From: Alteromonas sp. KUL106
GTDB lineage: Bacteria > Pseudomonadota > Gammaproteobacteria > Enterobacterales > Alteromonadaceae
Length of the DNA stretch: 64,000 nucleotides
Assembly: GCF_009811415.1 (NCBI RefSeq)
Contig: NZ_BLIG01000019.1
Location: forward strand, 141,681-205,680
Reading direction: 5' to 3'
The notes beneath the pieces were generated by a model. The model saw nothing but the letters and a program-made list of their open reading frames with translations, did no database searches and was not told the origin of the DNA. The position numbers were made by a program, and so were the translations under genes. Position 1 is the first letter of the stretch; each line of letters opens with the position of its first letter. Of this stretch, positions 54,191 through 62,682 are shown in pieces.

Positions 54191-54373
54191 CTTTGTGCTT
54201 TATGAAGAAAGTTATCGCCGTCACAGGTGACACCATGAATGTTTACTCACTGCAGTAAAATCAAAAAGGCCGATGATATTTTGTATCCAATGGGTCTATG
54301 GACAGTTTATAATCGCGAAACCGTTCACGTTTCCCTCCCGTTTCTGTTTGGCGTTTTAAAAGGATTATTTATA

Positions 54374-55978
54374 GTGCTAGTAGAAAACCGTGCAGCAAAA
54401 TTGTATTGGATTGGCCTTATCATGATGCTGTTTTTCAGTCATTTAGCGAGTGCATCTCAACAGCCTAACTTACGTCAGCGTGTAGAGAACTTGTTGCTTG
54501 AGTCGGTGGAGATATACGGTTCTCAAAACAGTACCCCATCGCGAGTACAAAATAAGGTATTGGTTAGCGAGGTTTACGCTCAAAATGGCTATCAGCTAAT
54601 TTGGTTTGGTACTAACGATACTGAAAATCGTCTTCGCGAACTCCTTCATGAAATCAGACAATCGGAACTTCATGGTTTTTCACCCGAGTATTACCACGCG
54701 TCAATACTTGAAAGTCGCGATGCCAACACGGCACTTTTGGATGTATTGGCAACAGATGCCTTTATCAGTCAAACTCTGCATCGATTAAATGGACTGGTCA
54801 GTCCGGCCAACGCAGATGAACAGTGGTTTCTCAAGCAGAGGGAGGCAGCCCCTGTGGCATCGCTCAACCAAGCATTGGCTAACGGCATATCATCAACGCT
54901 TGAGGCGATGTGGCCTACTCACCACGAATATCAGTTATTGCTAGATAAAAAACGTAGCTTGCTGTCGGCTGTATCTACGGTGACCACGCAAATTCCAGCT
55001 GGCCCAACGCTTAAGCTGAACTCAACTAGCGAAAGAGTGATATTGCTCAAGTCTCGTCTTTTTGGGCCTGGAACTTATTCAGAATTATTTGATAGGGACT
55101 TATTGGACGCTGTTAAGCAGTTTCAAATGTCAGCAGGCTTGGAGCCAGATGGTATTGTGGGAAGTTCCACGTTAGAGGCATTAAATGCCACCACCTTTTC
55201 TTGGTTAGAAAAGATTGATGCAAACTTAGAAAGATGGCGCTGGCTGCCTCACCAAAGCTGGTCTACCTACTTACGTGTCAACATCGCCTCATTTCAACTA
55301 AGAGGTTTTTCCGAAGGTGAAGAAACATTAGATATGCCCGTAATTGTAGGTACACCGGTAAGACAAACGCCCGTATTCACGGAGTCAATGAAATACATGG
55401 TATTTAACCCCTACTGGACGGTGCCTTTCAGCATTGCTACCAAAGACAAGCTTATAAAGTTAAAAGCTGATCCTTCTGTTTTAGCACAACAGGGCTATGA
55501 AGCCCAACCCGCCGGTGTCGATGGCTTCAGCCCTGTCGATGTATTTGATTGGAAAAACGTAACCCGAGGCACGTTTCACTACACACTTAGGCAAAAGCCT
55601 GGGCCACATAACGCCCTTGGAAAGGTGAAATTCATGCTGCCAAATAAGCATGCCATTTATCTTCACGACACGCCAGATCACAGTCTCTTCTCAAAATCAG
55701 AAAGAAACTTTAGTTCGGGCTGTATCAGAGTGTCTAATCCTTTAAAGTTATCCCATTGGGTCCTCACTCATTCAGGGCAGCCAGAGGCGATCGCGCAAGC
55801 AGAACATTTATTTCAAAGTGAAGAAACCACCACGCTGTATTTGAAAAAGCCCATTCCTGTTCTCATTGTGTACTTTACCGCGTTTGCAGATGAACGAGGG
55901 AGCATAGTTTTTCGCCGCGATGCATACAATCGCGATGGTCATATTATTGCAAAATTGAAGGAATTTAACCGTGCGTAA
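54374..55978 (+). CDS. Exported L,D-transpeptidase, YcbB/LdtD type
   Basis: This protein, about 534 residues, forms or exchanges 3-3 crosslinks in peptidoglycan. GTG 54374 with AAGGA upstream gives a signal peptide (RAAKLYWIGLIMMLFFSHLASA); upstream in-frame codons from 54239 lack one. Domains in order are a YcbB-type scaffold, a peptidoglycan-binding domain (LKSRLFGPGTYSELFDRDLLDAVKQFQMSAGLEPDGIVGSSTLEALNA) and the YkuD catalytic domain. The catalytic Cys is about 450 (SSGCIRVSNPLKL) and the His is in AIYLHDTP. It lies on the plus strand inside the otherwise minus-strand flagellar locus and overlaps the next gene by 8 bases. Confidence 0.92.
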   Translation: MLVENRAAKLYWIGLIMMLFFSHLASASQQPNLRQRVENLLLESVEIYGSQNSTPSRVQNKVLVSEVYAQNGYQLIWFGTNDTENRLRELLHEIRQSELHGFSPEYYHASILESRDANTALLDVLATDAFISQTLHRLNGLVSPANADEQWFLKQREAAPVASLNQALANGISSTLEAMWPTHHEYQLLLDKKRSLLSAVSTVTTQIPAGPTLKLNSTSERVILLKSRLFGPGTYSELFDRDLLDAVKQFQMSAGLEPDGIVGSSTLEALNATTFSWLEKIDANLERWRWLPHQSWSTYLRVNIASFQLRGFSEGEETLDMPVIVGTPVRQTPVFTESMKYMVFNPYWTVPFSIATKDKLIKLKADPSVLAQQGYEAQPAGVDGFSPVDVFDWKNVTRGTFHYTLRQKPGPHNALGKVKFMLPNKHAIYLHDTPDHSLFSKSERNFSSGCIRVSNPLKLSHWVLTHSGQPEAIAQAEHLFQSEETTTLYLKKPIPVLIVYFTAFADERGSIVFRRDAYNRDGHIIAKLKEFNRA

Positions 55979-56945
55979 GGGTGTGATAGTTATGCTTGCT
56001 CTTTTGGCTTTAGCTCGCACAGGTGATGTTTTTTCTTTTGAAAAAACCCTACTGAACTCGAAGCTTAGTGTTAACGGGAGTACTGTTCCCTATCCTATTT
56101 TTTCTGTTTTCGTGATGCCAAGCAAAACTTTTACAGTCGAGTTTGCCGAGAAAAGCCACACTGGAAGCTTTCAGTTTTTTGATGCTAATGGAGAAGCGCT
56201 TAAACTTAGTCCGAACTTACCAGCAAACAGCGGCACAGTGGGCAAGACGCCTATTACCGCACCCAAACAATCTGGGCACTACGTACTTAAGACTACCAAC
56301 AATCAAACAGGAGAGATTGCAACGCTCAACGTGTTTGTCATGACTCCTTTGGAGAAGGTAGACAAAGCAGGCAAGTTAAACGGCTATATCATTGGCAAGT
56401 ATCCTGAAAAGCCTTTAAAAAATAACCCCATTTATTTACCACCACAAGGGTTTGTTGAAGTCTCGCCTGGACAAACAGACATAAGAATATCGCCCAACTT
56501 TACCTTAGGACAATTTTTGTCTAAGCAACAACAAGGATTTCCCAAGTATGTACATTTGCGCGCTGGTCTTTTGCTGAAGCTGGAAAATATTTTGCACACC
56601 TTAAATAGCGAAGGGTATACCATTGAAGGTTTGACCATAATGAGTGGATATCGCACTCCATTTTACAACAAGGCTATTGGCAACGTTCAGTACAGCCGAC
56701 ATGTCTGGGGTGGTGCGGCAGATTTCTACATTGACCAATCACCAAAGGATGGCGTTATGGATGATCTGAATAAAGACGGCGTTGTAAACCGTGAAGACGC
56801 CGTTTGGCTTGCCAACTTCATTGCTAACATGTCCAAGCAAGGCGCTTTCGGATCGAGAATTGGTGGGCTTGGCGTTTATGACGCGAATGCAGCGCACGGC
56901 CCCTTTGTTCATGTAGATGTTAGAGGGACGCTGGCGCGCTGGTAG
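55971..56945 (+). CDS. Exported M15-family peptidase (D-Ala-type carboxypeptidase fold) with an EF-hand-like loop
   Basis: This 324-residue protein has a signal peptide (VIVMLALLALARTGDVFS) and GTG start 55971, with AAGGA eight bases upstream. The N-terminal half is a beta-rich domain. The C-terminal half is an M15_3/DUF882 catalytic domain: IMSGYRTPFYN (225-230 region), zinc His244 and Asp251 in SRHVWGGAADF, and third ligand His314 with Asp316 in GPFVHVDVRG. Between the second and third ligand motifs lies DLNKDGVVNRED (265-276), a calcium-loop pattern D-x-N-x-D-G. It overlaps the L,D-transpeptidase gene by 8 bases, so both are co-translated. Its exact substrate (stem peptide or crossbridge) is unknown. 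Confidence 0.85.
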   Translation: MRKGVIVMLALLALARTGDVFSFEKTLLNSKLSVNGSTVPYPIFSVFVMPSKTFTVEFAEKSHTGSFQFFDANGEALKLSPNLPANSGTVGKTPITAPKQSGHYVLKTTNNQTGEIATLNVFVMTPLEKVDKAGKLNGYIIGKYPEKPLKNNPIYLPPQGFVEVSPGQTDIRISPNFTLGQFLSKQQQGFPKYVHLRAGLLLKLENILHTLNSEGYTIEGLTIMSGYRTPFYNKAIGNVQYSRHVWGGAADFYIDQSPKDGVMDDLNKDGVVNREDAVWLANFIANMSKQGAFGSRIGGLGVYDANAAHGPFVHVDVRGTLARW

Positions 56946-57028
56946 ACTTGAGCATTATCTATTTCAAGACGTTGGCTAATACAACAGCATCTCGTCTCTG
57001 ATAATCTCACTCACTCTCGCGGTAAAAT

Positions 57029-58153
57029 TTAACGTCGATATTCAGGTGGTATCGGCAAATCCCTTTTTAAAGGTTTAGGGCGTTTACCTTTGCCTGCCCT
57101 GTGCGCCTTGAGTTGATAAACGTGCGCTAACACCTGCGCTACCGCCATGAATAGAGCGTTAGGGATTTCATCGTCGACTTCTGTTGAATAGAAAATAGCG
57201 CGGGCCAGCATCGGAGAAGGTATCAGCGGAACGTCATTAGCTGTCGCAATTTTTCTTATATGCATGGCTAATTCATCGGCCCCTTTAGCAACCACAACCG
57301 GTGCTCTCACCCCCTGCTCATCATACTTAATAGCAACTGAGAAATGGGTCGGGTTTGTCACGACTACGTCTGCTTTCGGGACTTCCTGCATCATTCGCTT
57401 AGTGGCTGCCTGATATTGAAGCCGGCGAATACGGCCTTTAACCATAGGGTCGCCTTCTGCATTTTTCCGTTCGTCTTTGACCTCTTGCTTGGTCATTTTC
57501 ATTTCTTTATTGTGCTTGTACATTTGATAAGGCACATCAATAAGCGCAATGGGGATCATGCCGCACACCAAAATAAGAAACGCCCACTTGAGCATATCGA
57601 GTGCGTGAAATATGTTTCCCGGATAAAGTTCCATATCTAAATGCAGCGCTTCGTCTTCAAAAAACAATAACGCGCCAATTGCCATACCAATAATGACAAC
57701 GACTTTTGCAATAGACTTTAGTAACTCAACTAAACCGTTCGTGCCAAACATGCGTTTGAACCCTTGGATAGGGCTCATTTTCGAACCTTTGGGTTTTGCA
57801 CCCTCCCAAGTAAAATTAAATCCACCAAGGGCAATAGAGCCATAAATCCCTGCAATCATCGCGACGACCATGTATAAAAAAACAGCAGGGCCTACAGCTG
57901 ATAAGGCCTCTCCCCACGCGCCAAACATGTGAGTAATATCATAGGTTTCGTCACGTGAGAGGATAAACATTCGCTGTGTAAGCTTGAAAACAGATTCAGC
58001 AACCCACCCGCCTACGAAAATGAACATAAAGGCGCTGACTATCAGCACCAGCGTCGTAGATAACTCGCGAGAACGGGCCAGCTGCCCTTTTTTTCGGGCA
58101 TCTTCGAGTTTTTTCCCCGTGGGGTCTTCTGTTTTTTCGCTTGAATCTGCCAT
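57029..58153 (-). CDS. flhB: Flagellar export switch protein FlhB
   Basis: FlhB sets export specificity from rod/hook to filament proteins. The 374-residue protein has the N-terminal EKTEDPTGKKLEDARKKGQLARSRE motif, four membrane helices, and a cytoplasmic domain with the self-cleavage site NPTH in VVTNPTHFSVAIKYDE (about 266-281). It lies 6 bases after fliR, last of the fliK-to-flhB run. It is separated from flhA by two plus-strand cell-wall enzyme genes. Confidence 0.97.
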   Translation of the reverse strand: MADSSEKTEDPTGKKLEDARKKGQLARSRELSTTLVLIVSAFMFIFVGGWVAESVFKLTQRMFILSRDETYDITHMFGAWGEALSAVGPAVFLYMVVAMIAGIYGSIALGGFNFTWEGAKPKGSKMSPIQGFKRMFGTNGLVELLKSIAKVVVIIGMAIGALLFFEDEALHLDMELYPGNIFHALDMLKWAFLILVCGMIPIALIDVPYQMYKHNKEMKMTKQEVKDERKNAEGDPMVKGRIRRLQYQAATKRMMQEVPKADVVVTNPTHFSVAIKYDEQGVRAPVVVAKGADELAMHIRKIATANDVPLIPSPMLARAIFYSTEVDDEIPNALFMAVAQVLAHVYQLKAHRAGKGKRPKPLKRDLPIPPEYRR

Positions 58154-58159
58154 AACTTC

Positions 58160-58939
58160 CTACGGACAAATATTCAACAGTTCACACATAAACTGTTCGG
58201 CTCTAAACCATTGCGTTTCAAAGTGTGCAGTAAAGTTATCTAAGGTTATCCAAATGATGAGTAAGCCCATAACCTGAGCAATAGAAAAGCCAATGCTAAA
58301 AATGTTAAGCTGTGGCGCGGCTTTCGTCATTACGCCAAAAGCCAAATTTACAATTAACAACGACACAATAGGCGCGAGAGACAGCGTTATAGCCGAGATA
58401 AACATCCAGCCTCCCCAATGCGCGATATCGCGGAACTGTTCCCCAGTCCACCACGCCTCGCCAATAGGGAATGCTTGAAAGCTCATTACGATCATTTGGA
58501 TCATAGACAGATGGCCGTCTAGCGTCCAAAACAATAATGTTGCCAATATCAAATAAAATTGACCGACAGCGGGTACGTTAATACCGTTGACAGGGTCAAC
58601 AATAGACGCAAATCCCAAACCGGTTTGCATCGCAATTACTTGGCCAGCAAGAACAAACGTATTCAGCACCATCATCGAAATAAAACCGATAGCAATTCCA
58701 ATCAGCAATTGCTGAATAACGAGTAAAAAAGTGCCTACGTCCACCAAGTTCTCTACGGGGGACGGAGGAACCACCGGCATGATAATTAACGTAAGCATAA
58801 TGCCTAATAAGGCTCTTACTTGTGGGGGTATTGATTTAGCACTCAGCCCAATCATGGCAACAAACAAGCCGCTAATACGCATAAATGGTAACAGCATGTC
58901 GGCAAGGAATTGATTGACGGTGGCCAGTTCGACTTCCAC
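58160..58939 (-). CDS. fliR: Flagellar export gate protein FliR
   Basis: This is a 259-residue export-gate membrane protein with about six helices. Family features are LPFMRISGLFVAMIGLSAKSIPPQVRALLGIMLTLIIMP at the start and GLGFASIVDPVNGINVPAVGQFYLI in the middle. It lies 12 bases after fliQ and 6 bases before flhB. Confidence 0.96.
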   Translation of the reverse strand: MEVELATVNQFLADMLLPFMRISGLFVAMIGLSAKSIPPQVRALLGIMLTLIIMPVVPPSPVENLVDVGTFLLVIQQLLIGIAIGFISMMVLNTFVLAGQVIAMQTGLGFASIVDPVNGINVPAVGQFYLILATLLFWTLDGHLSMIQMIVMSFQAFPIGEAWWTGEQFRDIAHWGGWMFISAITLSLAPIVSLLIVNLAFGVMTKAAPQLNIFSIGFSIAQVMGLLIIWITLDNFTAHFETQWFRAEQFMCELLNICP

Positions 58940-58951
58940 AATATGCGCCTT

Positions 58952-59221
58952 TTAACCCACTACCTGAGGGATCATATCAACCATTCTAAAGGTAAAATCC
59001 ATGAGTTGTTGTACCAGCCAATTTCCTCCCCAACTCAGCGCTAAAAGCGTAACAAGCAAACGAGGCAAGAAACTCATGGTTTGTTCGTTGATACTGGTTG
59101 CAGCCTGAAACACAGCCACGACCAAGCCTACAATCAGGCTTGGTACTATCACTGCAGATACCAACACGATGACCATTAACATGGCTTCGCGCAGTATCTC
59201 AACAAAGACTTCTGGTGACAT
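58952..59221 (-). CDS. fliQ: Flagellar export gate protein FliQ
   Basis: This 89-residue, two-helix membrane protein forms part of the FliPQR helical gate. MSPEVFVEILREAMLMVIVLVSAVIVPSLIVGLVVAVFQAATSINEQTMSFLPR contains the conserved F-Q-A-x-T-x-I-x-E-x-T turn. It lies 8 bases after fliP and 12 bases before fliR. Confidence 0.96.
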   Translation of the reverse strand: MSPEVFVEILREAMLMVIVLVSAVIVPSLIVGLVVAVFQAATSINEQTMSFLPRLLVTLLALSWGGNWLVQQLMDFTFRMVDMIPQVVG

Positions 59222-59229
59222 AAGCCCTC

Positions 59230-59985
59230 CTAGACGCCCATACCGAAACTCGTCGCTAACGTACCGAAAATGAGATTCCAGCCATCAACAAGTACAAAAA
59301 GCATCAGTTTAAACGGCAGAGAAACAATCATTGGAGATAGCATCATCATACCCATAGCCATCAGGATAGAAGCCACAACCAAGTCGATAATAAGAAACGG
59401 AATAAACAACATGAAGCCAATTTGAAATGCGGTCTTGAGTTCACTGGTAACAAAGGCAGGTATAAGAATGGTAAGAGGAACTTCGTCGGTGTCAGCATAC
59501 TTTCCTTCATCACCTGCAATGCGCACGAACGTTTCGAGATCTTTCACTCTTGTTTGCGAAAGCATAAACGCCCGCATAGGTCCTTTGGCTTGCTCAAGGG
59601 CATCTAAGCTGGTGAGTTGCTCGTTAAGATACGGCTGCAAAGCTCGCTCATTCACCTCTTCGAACACCGGTGCCATAATAAACATCGACAAAAATAGGCT
59701 CACACCGATCAGTATTTGGTTTGACGGCGACTGCTGTAAACCAATTGCCTGGCGCAGAATCGATAGCACGACGATAATGCGGGTAAACGAAGTCATCATC
59801 ATAATAAACGCTGGAATCAAGCTTAGTGCTGTCATAATAAACAGCGCCTGCAGCGTCATGGAATAATCTTGCGTACCGTCTTGATTAGTCGTAACAGTGA
59901 CCGCGGAAATACCTTGTTGCGCGCACACTGGCTCTGCAAGCAGAAGCAGCGGCAACACAAGAGTTAGCAAGAAAAGCTTACGCAT
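59230..59985 (-). CDS. fliP: Flagellar export gate protein FliP
   Basis: This 251-residue export-gate protein has an N-terminal signal sequence ([19 protein letters not shown]), as is typical for FliP. Then come [38 protein letters not shown] and the C-terminal [31 protein letters not shown] signature. It overlaps fliO by 8 bases. Confidence 0.97.
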   Translation of the reverse strand: MRKLFLLTLVLPLLLLAEPVCAQQGISAVTVTTNQDGTQDYSMTLQALFIMTALSLIPAFIMMMTSFTRIIVVLSILRQAIGLQQSPSNQILIGVSLFLSMFIMAPVFEEVNERALQPYLNEQLTSLDALEQAKGPMRAFMLSQTRVKDLETFVRIAGDEGKYADTDEVPLTILIPAFVTSELKTAFQIGFMLFIPFLIIDLVVASILMAMGMMMLSPMIVSLPFKLMLFVLVDGWNLIFGTLATSFGMGV

Positions 59986-60430
59986 CTTTTGCCCCTTCCT
60001 TCGTATTCTTCTTTTCTATATTGGGGTTGAGTTTTCCCGCCATTGCTTCGACCAACTTTTGCTTGAAAACATCGGCACTACTCAGTTTGTCGCCGGTTGC
60101 TCTAACCATGCCTTTAACCGGAATATCAAGATTTTTGTCAAGTTTGCTTAGGTGGGAAATATTATGACTGGTAATGCCAATAAGGTGTTGCTCGTCGCCC
60201 ACCTGAATAACCATGATCTTTTCTTTTGTCCCCACGACCATGCTAGCTGCCACTTTCATTTGACCGCTGCCCATAGCAGTGACATTAAATCGACGCATGA
60301 TATACGCTAGCGCGAAAATAACAGCTACAACGACAAGCAAGGACAGAAAAATTGACAGTACTGACGTGGGGTTAGTAATTGACTGTGTCGACTGGGCGAC
60401 AGCAAGTTGACTAAATGCAAGGGGCAGCAT
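59978..60430 (-). CDS. fliO: Flagellar biosynthesis protein FliO
   Basis: FliO is a small membrane factor that helps assemble FliP. The product is about 150 residues from ATG 60430, which has AAGGGG seven bases before it. A longer frame starts at 60499 inside fliN and has no ribosome site. It has one transmembrane helix ([27 protein letters not shown]), then a cytoplasmic domain with [22 protein letters not shown]. Sequence conservation is low, so identification rests on this pattern and gene order between fliN and fliP. Confidence 0.9.
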   Translation of the reverse strand: MLPLAFSQLAVAQSTQSITNPTSVLSIFLSLLVVVAVIFALAYIMRRFNVTAMGSGQMKVAASMVVGTKEKIMVIQVGDEQHLIGITSHNISHLSKLDKNLDIPVKGMVRATGDKLSSADVFKQKLVEAMAGKLNPNIEKKNTKEGAKDA

Positions 60431-60458
60431 CGCGCAACCCCTTAGTTTATAAGAAGTT

Positions 60459-60866
60459 TTATCTGAGCTTCTTGATTCTCTCAATTTGACTAATAACATC
60501 CGTTAATCGAATACCGAATTTGTCGTTGACCACTACTACTTCTCCATGAGCAATCAACGTGCCATTAACTAATACATCTAGTGGCTCACCGGCAACACGA
60601 TCCAGCTCCACCACAGAACCCTGATTCAACTGTAGCAGATTTCGGATACTTATTTGACTACGACCTACCTCCATTGAGATAGTCACTGGAATATCTAAAA
60701 TGGTATCTAGCTTTTTCTTTTCTTCTTGCGTGATTGGCGCATCGTCAGTTAGCTCGTCTAATTCGGCAACCTGTACATCTTCGTTACCGCCAGCCTCTTG
60801 TTCTGCTTCAGATTCGGCTTGCTCGGCCATCGCCGCTGCCCAATCGTCCATACCGTCTTCACTCAT
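60459..60866 (-). CDS. fliN: Flagellar motor switch protein FliN
   Basis: FliN is a C-ring protein of 135 residues. An acidic N-terminal tail (about 1-50) precedes the SpoA fold: LDIPVTISMEVGRSQISIRNLLQLNQGSVVELDRVAGEPLDVLVNGTLIAHGEVVVVNDKFGIRLTDVI. It begins 17 bases after fliM ends. It works with FliM and FliG in torque switching and export substrate docking. Confidence 0.96.
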   Translation of the reverse strand: MSEDGMDDWAAAMAEQAESEAEQEAGGNEDVQVAELDELTDDAPITQEEKKKLDTILDIPVTISMEVGRSQISIRNLLQLNQGSVVELDRVAGEPLDVLVNGTLIAHGEVVVVNDKFGIRLTDVISQIERIKKLR

Positions 60867-60883
60867 GGGAACTCCCCTTTACC

Positions 60884-61942
60884 TTACAGGTCTTCTTCGA
60901 GTACTTGCAGTTCTGCGTCATTATCAATAATGCGCCCACCGCGGGTTAATAACTGTAGCTCAGACTTCACTGAAGTCGGTCTTGCAATTTTTTCTACTAT
61001 TTTCAGTGCTAAATTATCTCTGCTTCGACCTAATTTGGCTCTGAATGTAGGTAAATCTTCAATGAGTACCGTAATGGTCTCAGGCATTTCTACTGGGATG
61101 ATATCGCCAGGCTTAAACTCCATTACATCGCGAAGAGACACATCAACATCCAGCATATGGGTGGTCAATGCGACCTTAACATCCATAATTTCGTCGCGAA
61201 GCGCTTTGCTCCATCGCAAGTCTGTATCTTCTTTATCGCTTTGAACACCCGCATCGAGCAATTCCCGTATAGGCTCTAGCATTGAGTATGGCAACGATAC
61301 GTGGAAGTCACCACCGCCGCCATCTAGTTCGATGTGGAACGAGCTAATCACCACCACTTCGGTTGGACTTACTATATTTGCCATGGCGGGGTTAACTTCT
61401 GAATCTAAATACTCGAACGACACATCCATGACTGGCGCCCATGCTTCTTTATAATCCTCGAAGATTATCTTAAGCAGCATCTGAATAATTCGGCGCTCTG
61501 TTGGCGTGAATTCTCGGCCTTCAATTTTCGCATGATATCGACCATCGCCACCAAAGAAGTTATCGACCAGAATGAACACCAACCGAGCTTCCATTGTGAT
61601 AAGCCCTGTTCCCTTAAGCGGGCGAAAGCGCACCATGTTTAAACTGGTTGGAACGAATAAGGTGTGAATATATTCGCCAAACTTAATCATTTGAATGCCG
61701 TTAATGGAGACTTCAGCAGAACGGCGCATCATGTTGAACAGACTTACCCGCATATGACGAGCAAAACGTTCATTAACAATTTCAAGCGTAGGCATTCGCC
61801 CACGCACAATTCTGTCTTGCGAGGAGAAGTCGTACTCGAGCGTAGAAGCATCTGAGTCGCTATCGCCGATCTCATCCTCGTCTACATCATCTACCCCGTG
61901 TAACAGGGCATCGATTTCATCTTGAGATAATAAATCACTCAC
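60884..61942 (-). CDS. fliM: Flagellar motor switch protein FliM
   Basis: This 352-residue C-ring protein has the N-terminal CheY-P binding segment DLLSQDEIDALLHGV. The middle FliM/CheC-like domain follows (LEIVNERFARHMRVSLFNMMRRSAEVSI, then FGGDGRYHAKIEGREFTPTERRII), and the C-terminal SpoA domain (DVDVSLRDVMEFKPGDIIPVEMPE). It is the output target of CheY. It lies 27 bases after fliL. Confidence 0.97.
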   Translation of the reverse strand: MSDLLSQDEIDALLHGVDDVDEDEIGDSDSDASTLEYDFSSQDRIVRGRMPTLEIVNERFARHMRVSLFNMMRRSAEVSINGIQMIKFGEYIHTLFVPTSLNMVRFRPLKGTGLITMEARLVFILVDNFFGGDGRYHAKIEGREFTPTERRIIQMLLKIIFEDYKEAWAPVMDVSFEYLDSEVNPAMANIVSPTEVVVISSFHIELDGGGGDFHVSLPYSMLEPIRELLDAGVQSDKEDTDLRWSKALRDEIMDVKVALTTHMLDVDVSLRDVMEFKPGDIIPVEMPETITVLIEDLPTFRAKLGRSRDNLALKIVEKIARPTSVKSELQLLTRGGRIIDNDAELQVLEEDL

Positions 61943-61969
61943 CGTCTTCTACCTTACAAAGTCATTGCA

Positions 61970-62509
61970 TTACTGCATGACAAAACCCGTAAACAATACG
62001 CGCTCGACCACATCGTTGCCCGTAATGTCTTTTAGTGCCTTTTGCACTTCACTTACTGCCTGCTCACGAAGCTCAATTTTTCCTGCTTCTGTTACGAGGT
62101 CATCTGCATTTGAAGTACTAAACGCTTGTAACAACGTTCCCTCAATAAGGGGGATATGCGTTTTTGCCAGTTCTTCATTTTCAGAACCTCTCACTAAGAG
62201 CTGAACTTTTATTTGAACTAATCTATCTCTACCAGAGCCCGGCACGTTGAAAACAAAAGGTCTTGGCATCGCCACGTAGAGTGCAGTGCCTATTTCAGCG
62301 TTGCCTGAACTTGCAGCTGGCGCGCTTGCAGCGGCTGCTGCAGCATCAGCCTCAGCCAACTGCTCGGCCGCGGGCTCATCGCTACCAGCAAACAGTAGGA
62401 AATAAGCGGCAGCCCCACCACCAACAAGAACGACGGCTATGATGATAATAAGCATCATCTTGCCTTTCTTTTTACCGCCTTCTTCTACTTGTAACTCTTC
62501 ATCTGCCAT
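61970..62509 (-). CDS. fliL: Flagellar basal body-associated protein FliL
   Basis: FliL surrounds and stabilises the stator. The 179-residue protein has a short Lys-rich cytoplasmic tail, one membrane helix (MMLIIIIAVVLVGGGAAAYFLLF), an Ala-rich periplasmic linker (about 40-65) and the stomatin-like periplasmic domain ending DITGNDVVERVLFTGFVMQ. It is read between fliK (173-base spacer, with a small AATGG/CCATT hairpin at 62563-62577) and fliM. Confidence 0.95.
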   Translation of the reverse strand: MADEELQVEEGGKKKGKMMLIIIIAVVLVGGGAAAYFLLFAGSDEPAAEQLAEADAAAAAASAPAASSGNAEIGTALYVAMPRPFVFNVPGSGRDRLVQIKVQLLVRGSENEELAKTHIPLIEGTLLQAFSTSNADDLVTEAGKIELREQAVSEVQKALKDITGNDVVERVLFTGFVMQ

Positions 62510-62682
62510 GTGTAACCCATCAGTAATATAAGGAAAAAACGTATTATCAAGGTTCCGTCAAAAATGGCAATGCCATTGTGGATGAATACAAACAAATGCA
62601 CTCACTGACGTCATATGCAAACATAGCAGCCTTGGCATAATCTCACCATTCAACCTATTGCTAAAAATAGTGCGATTACGCG

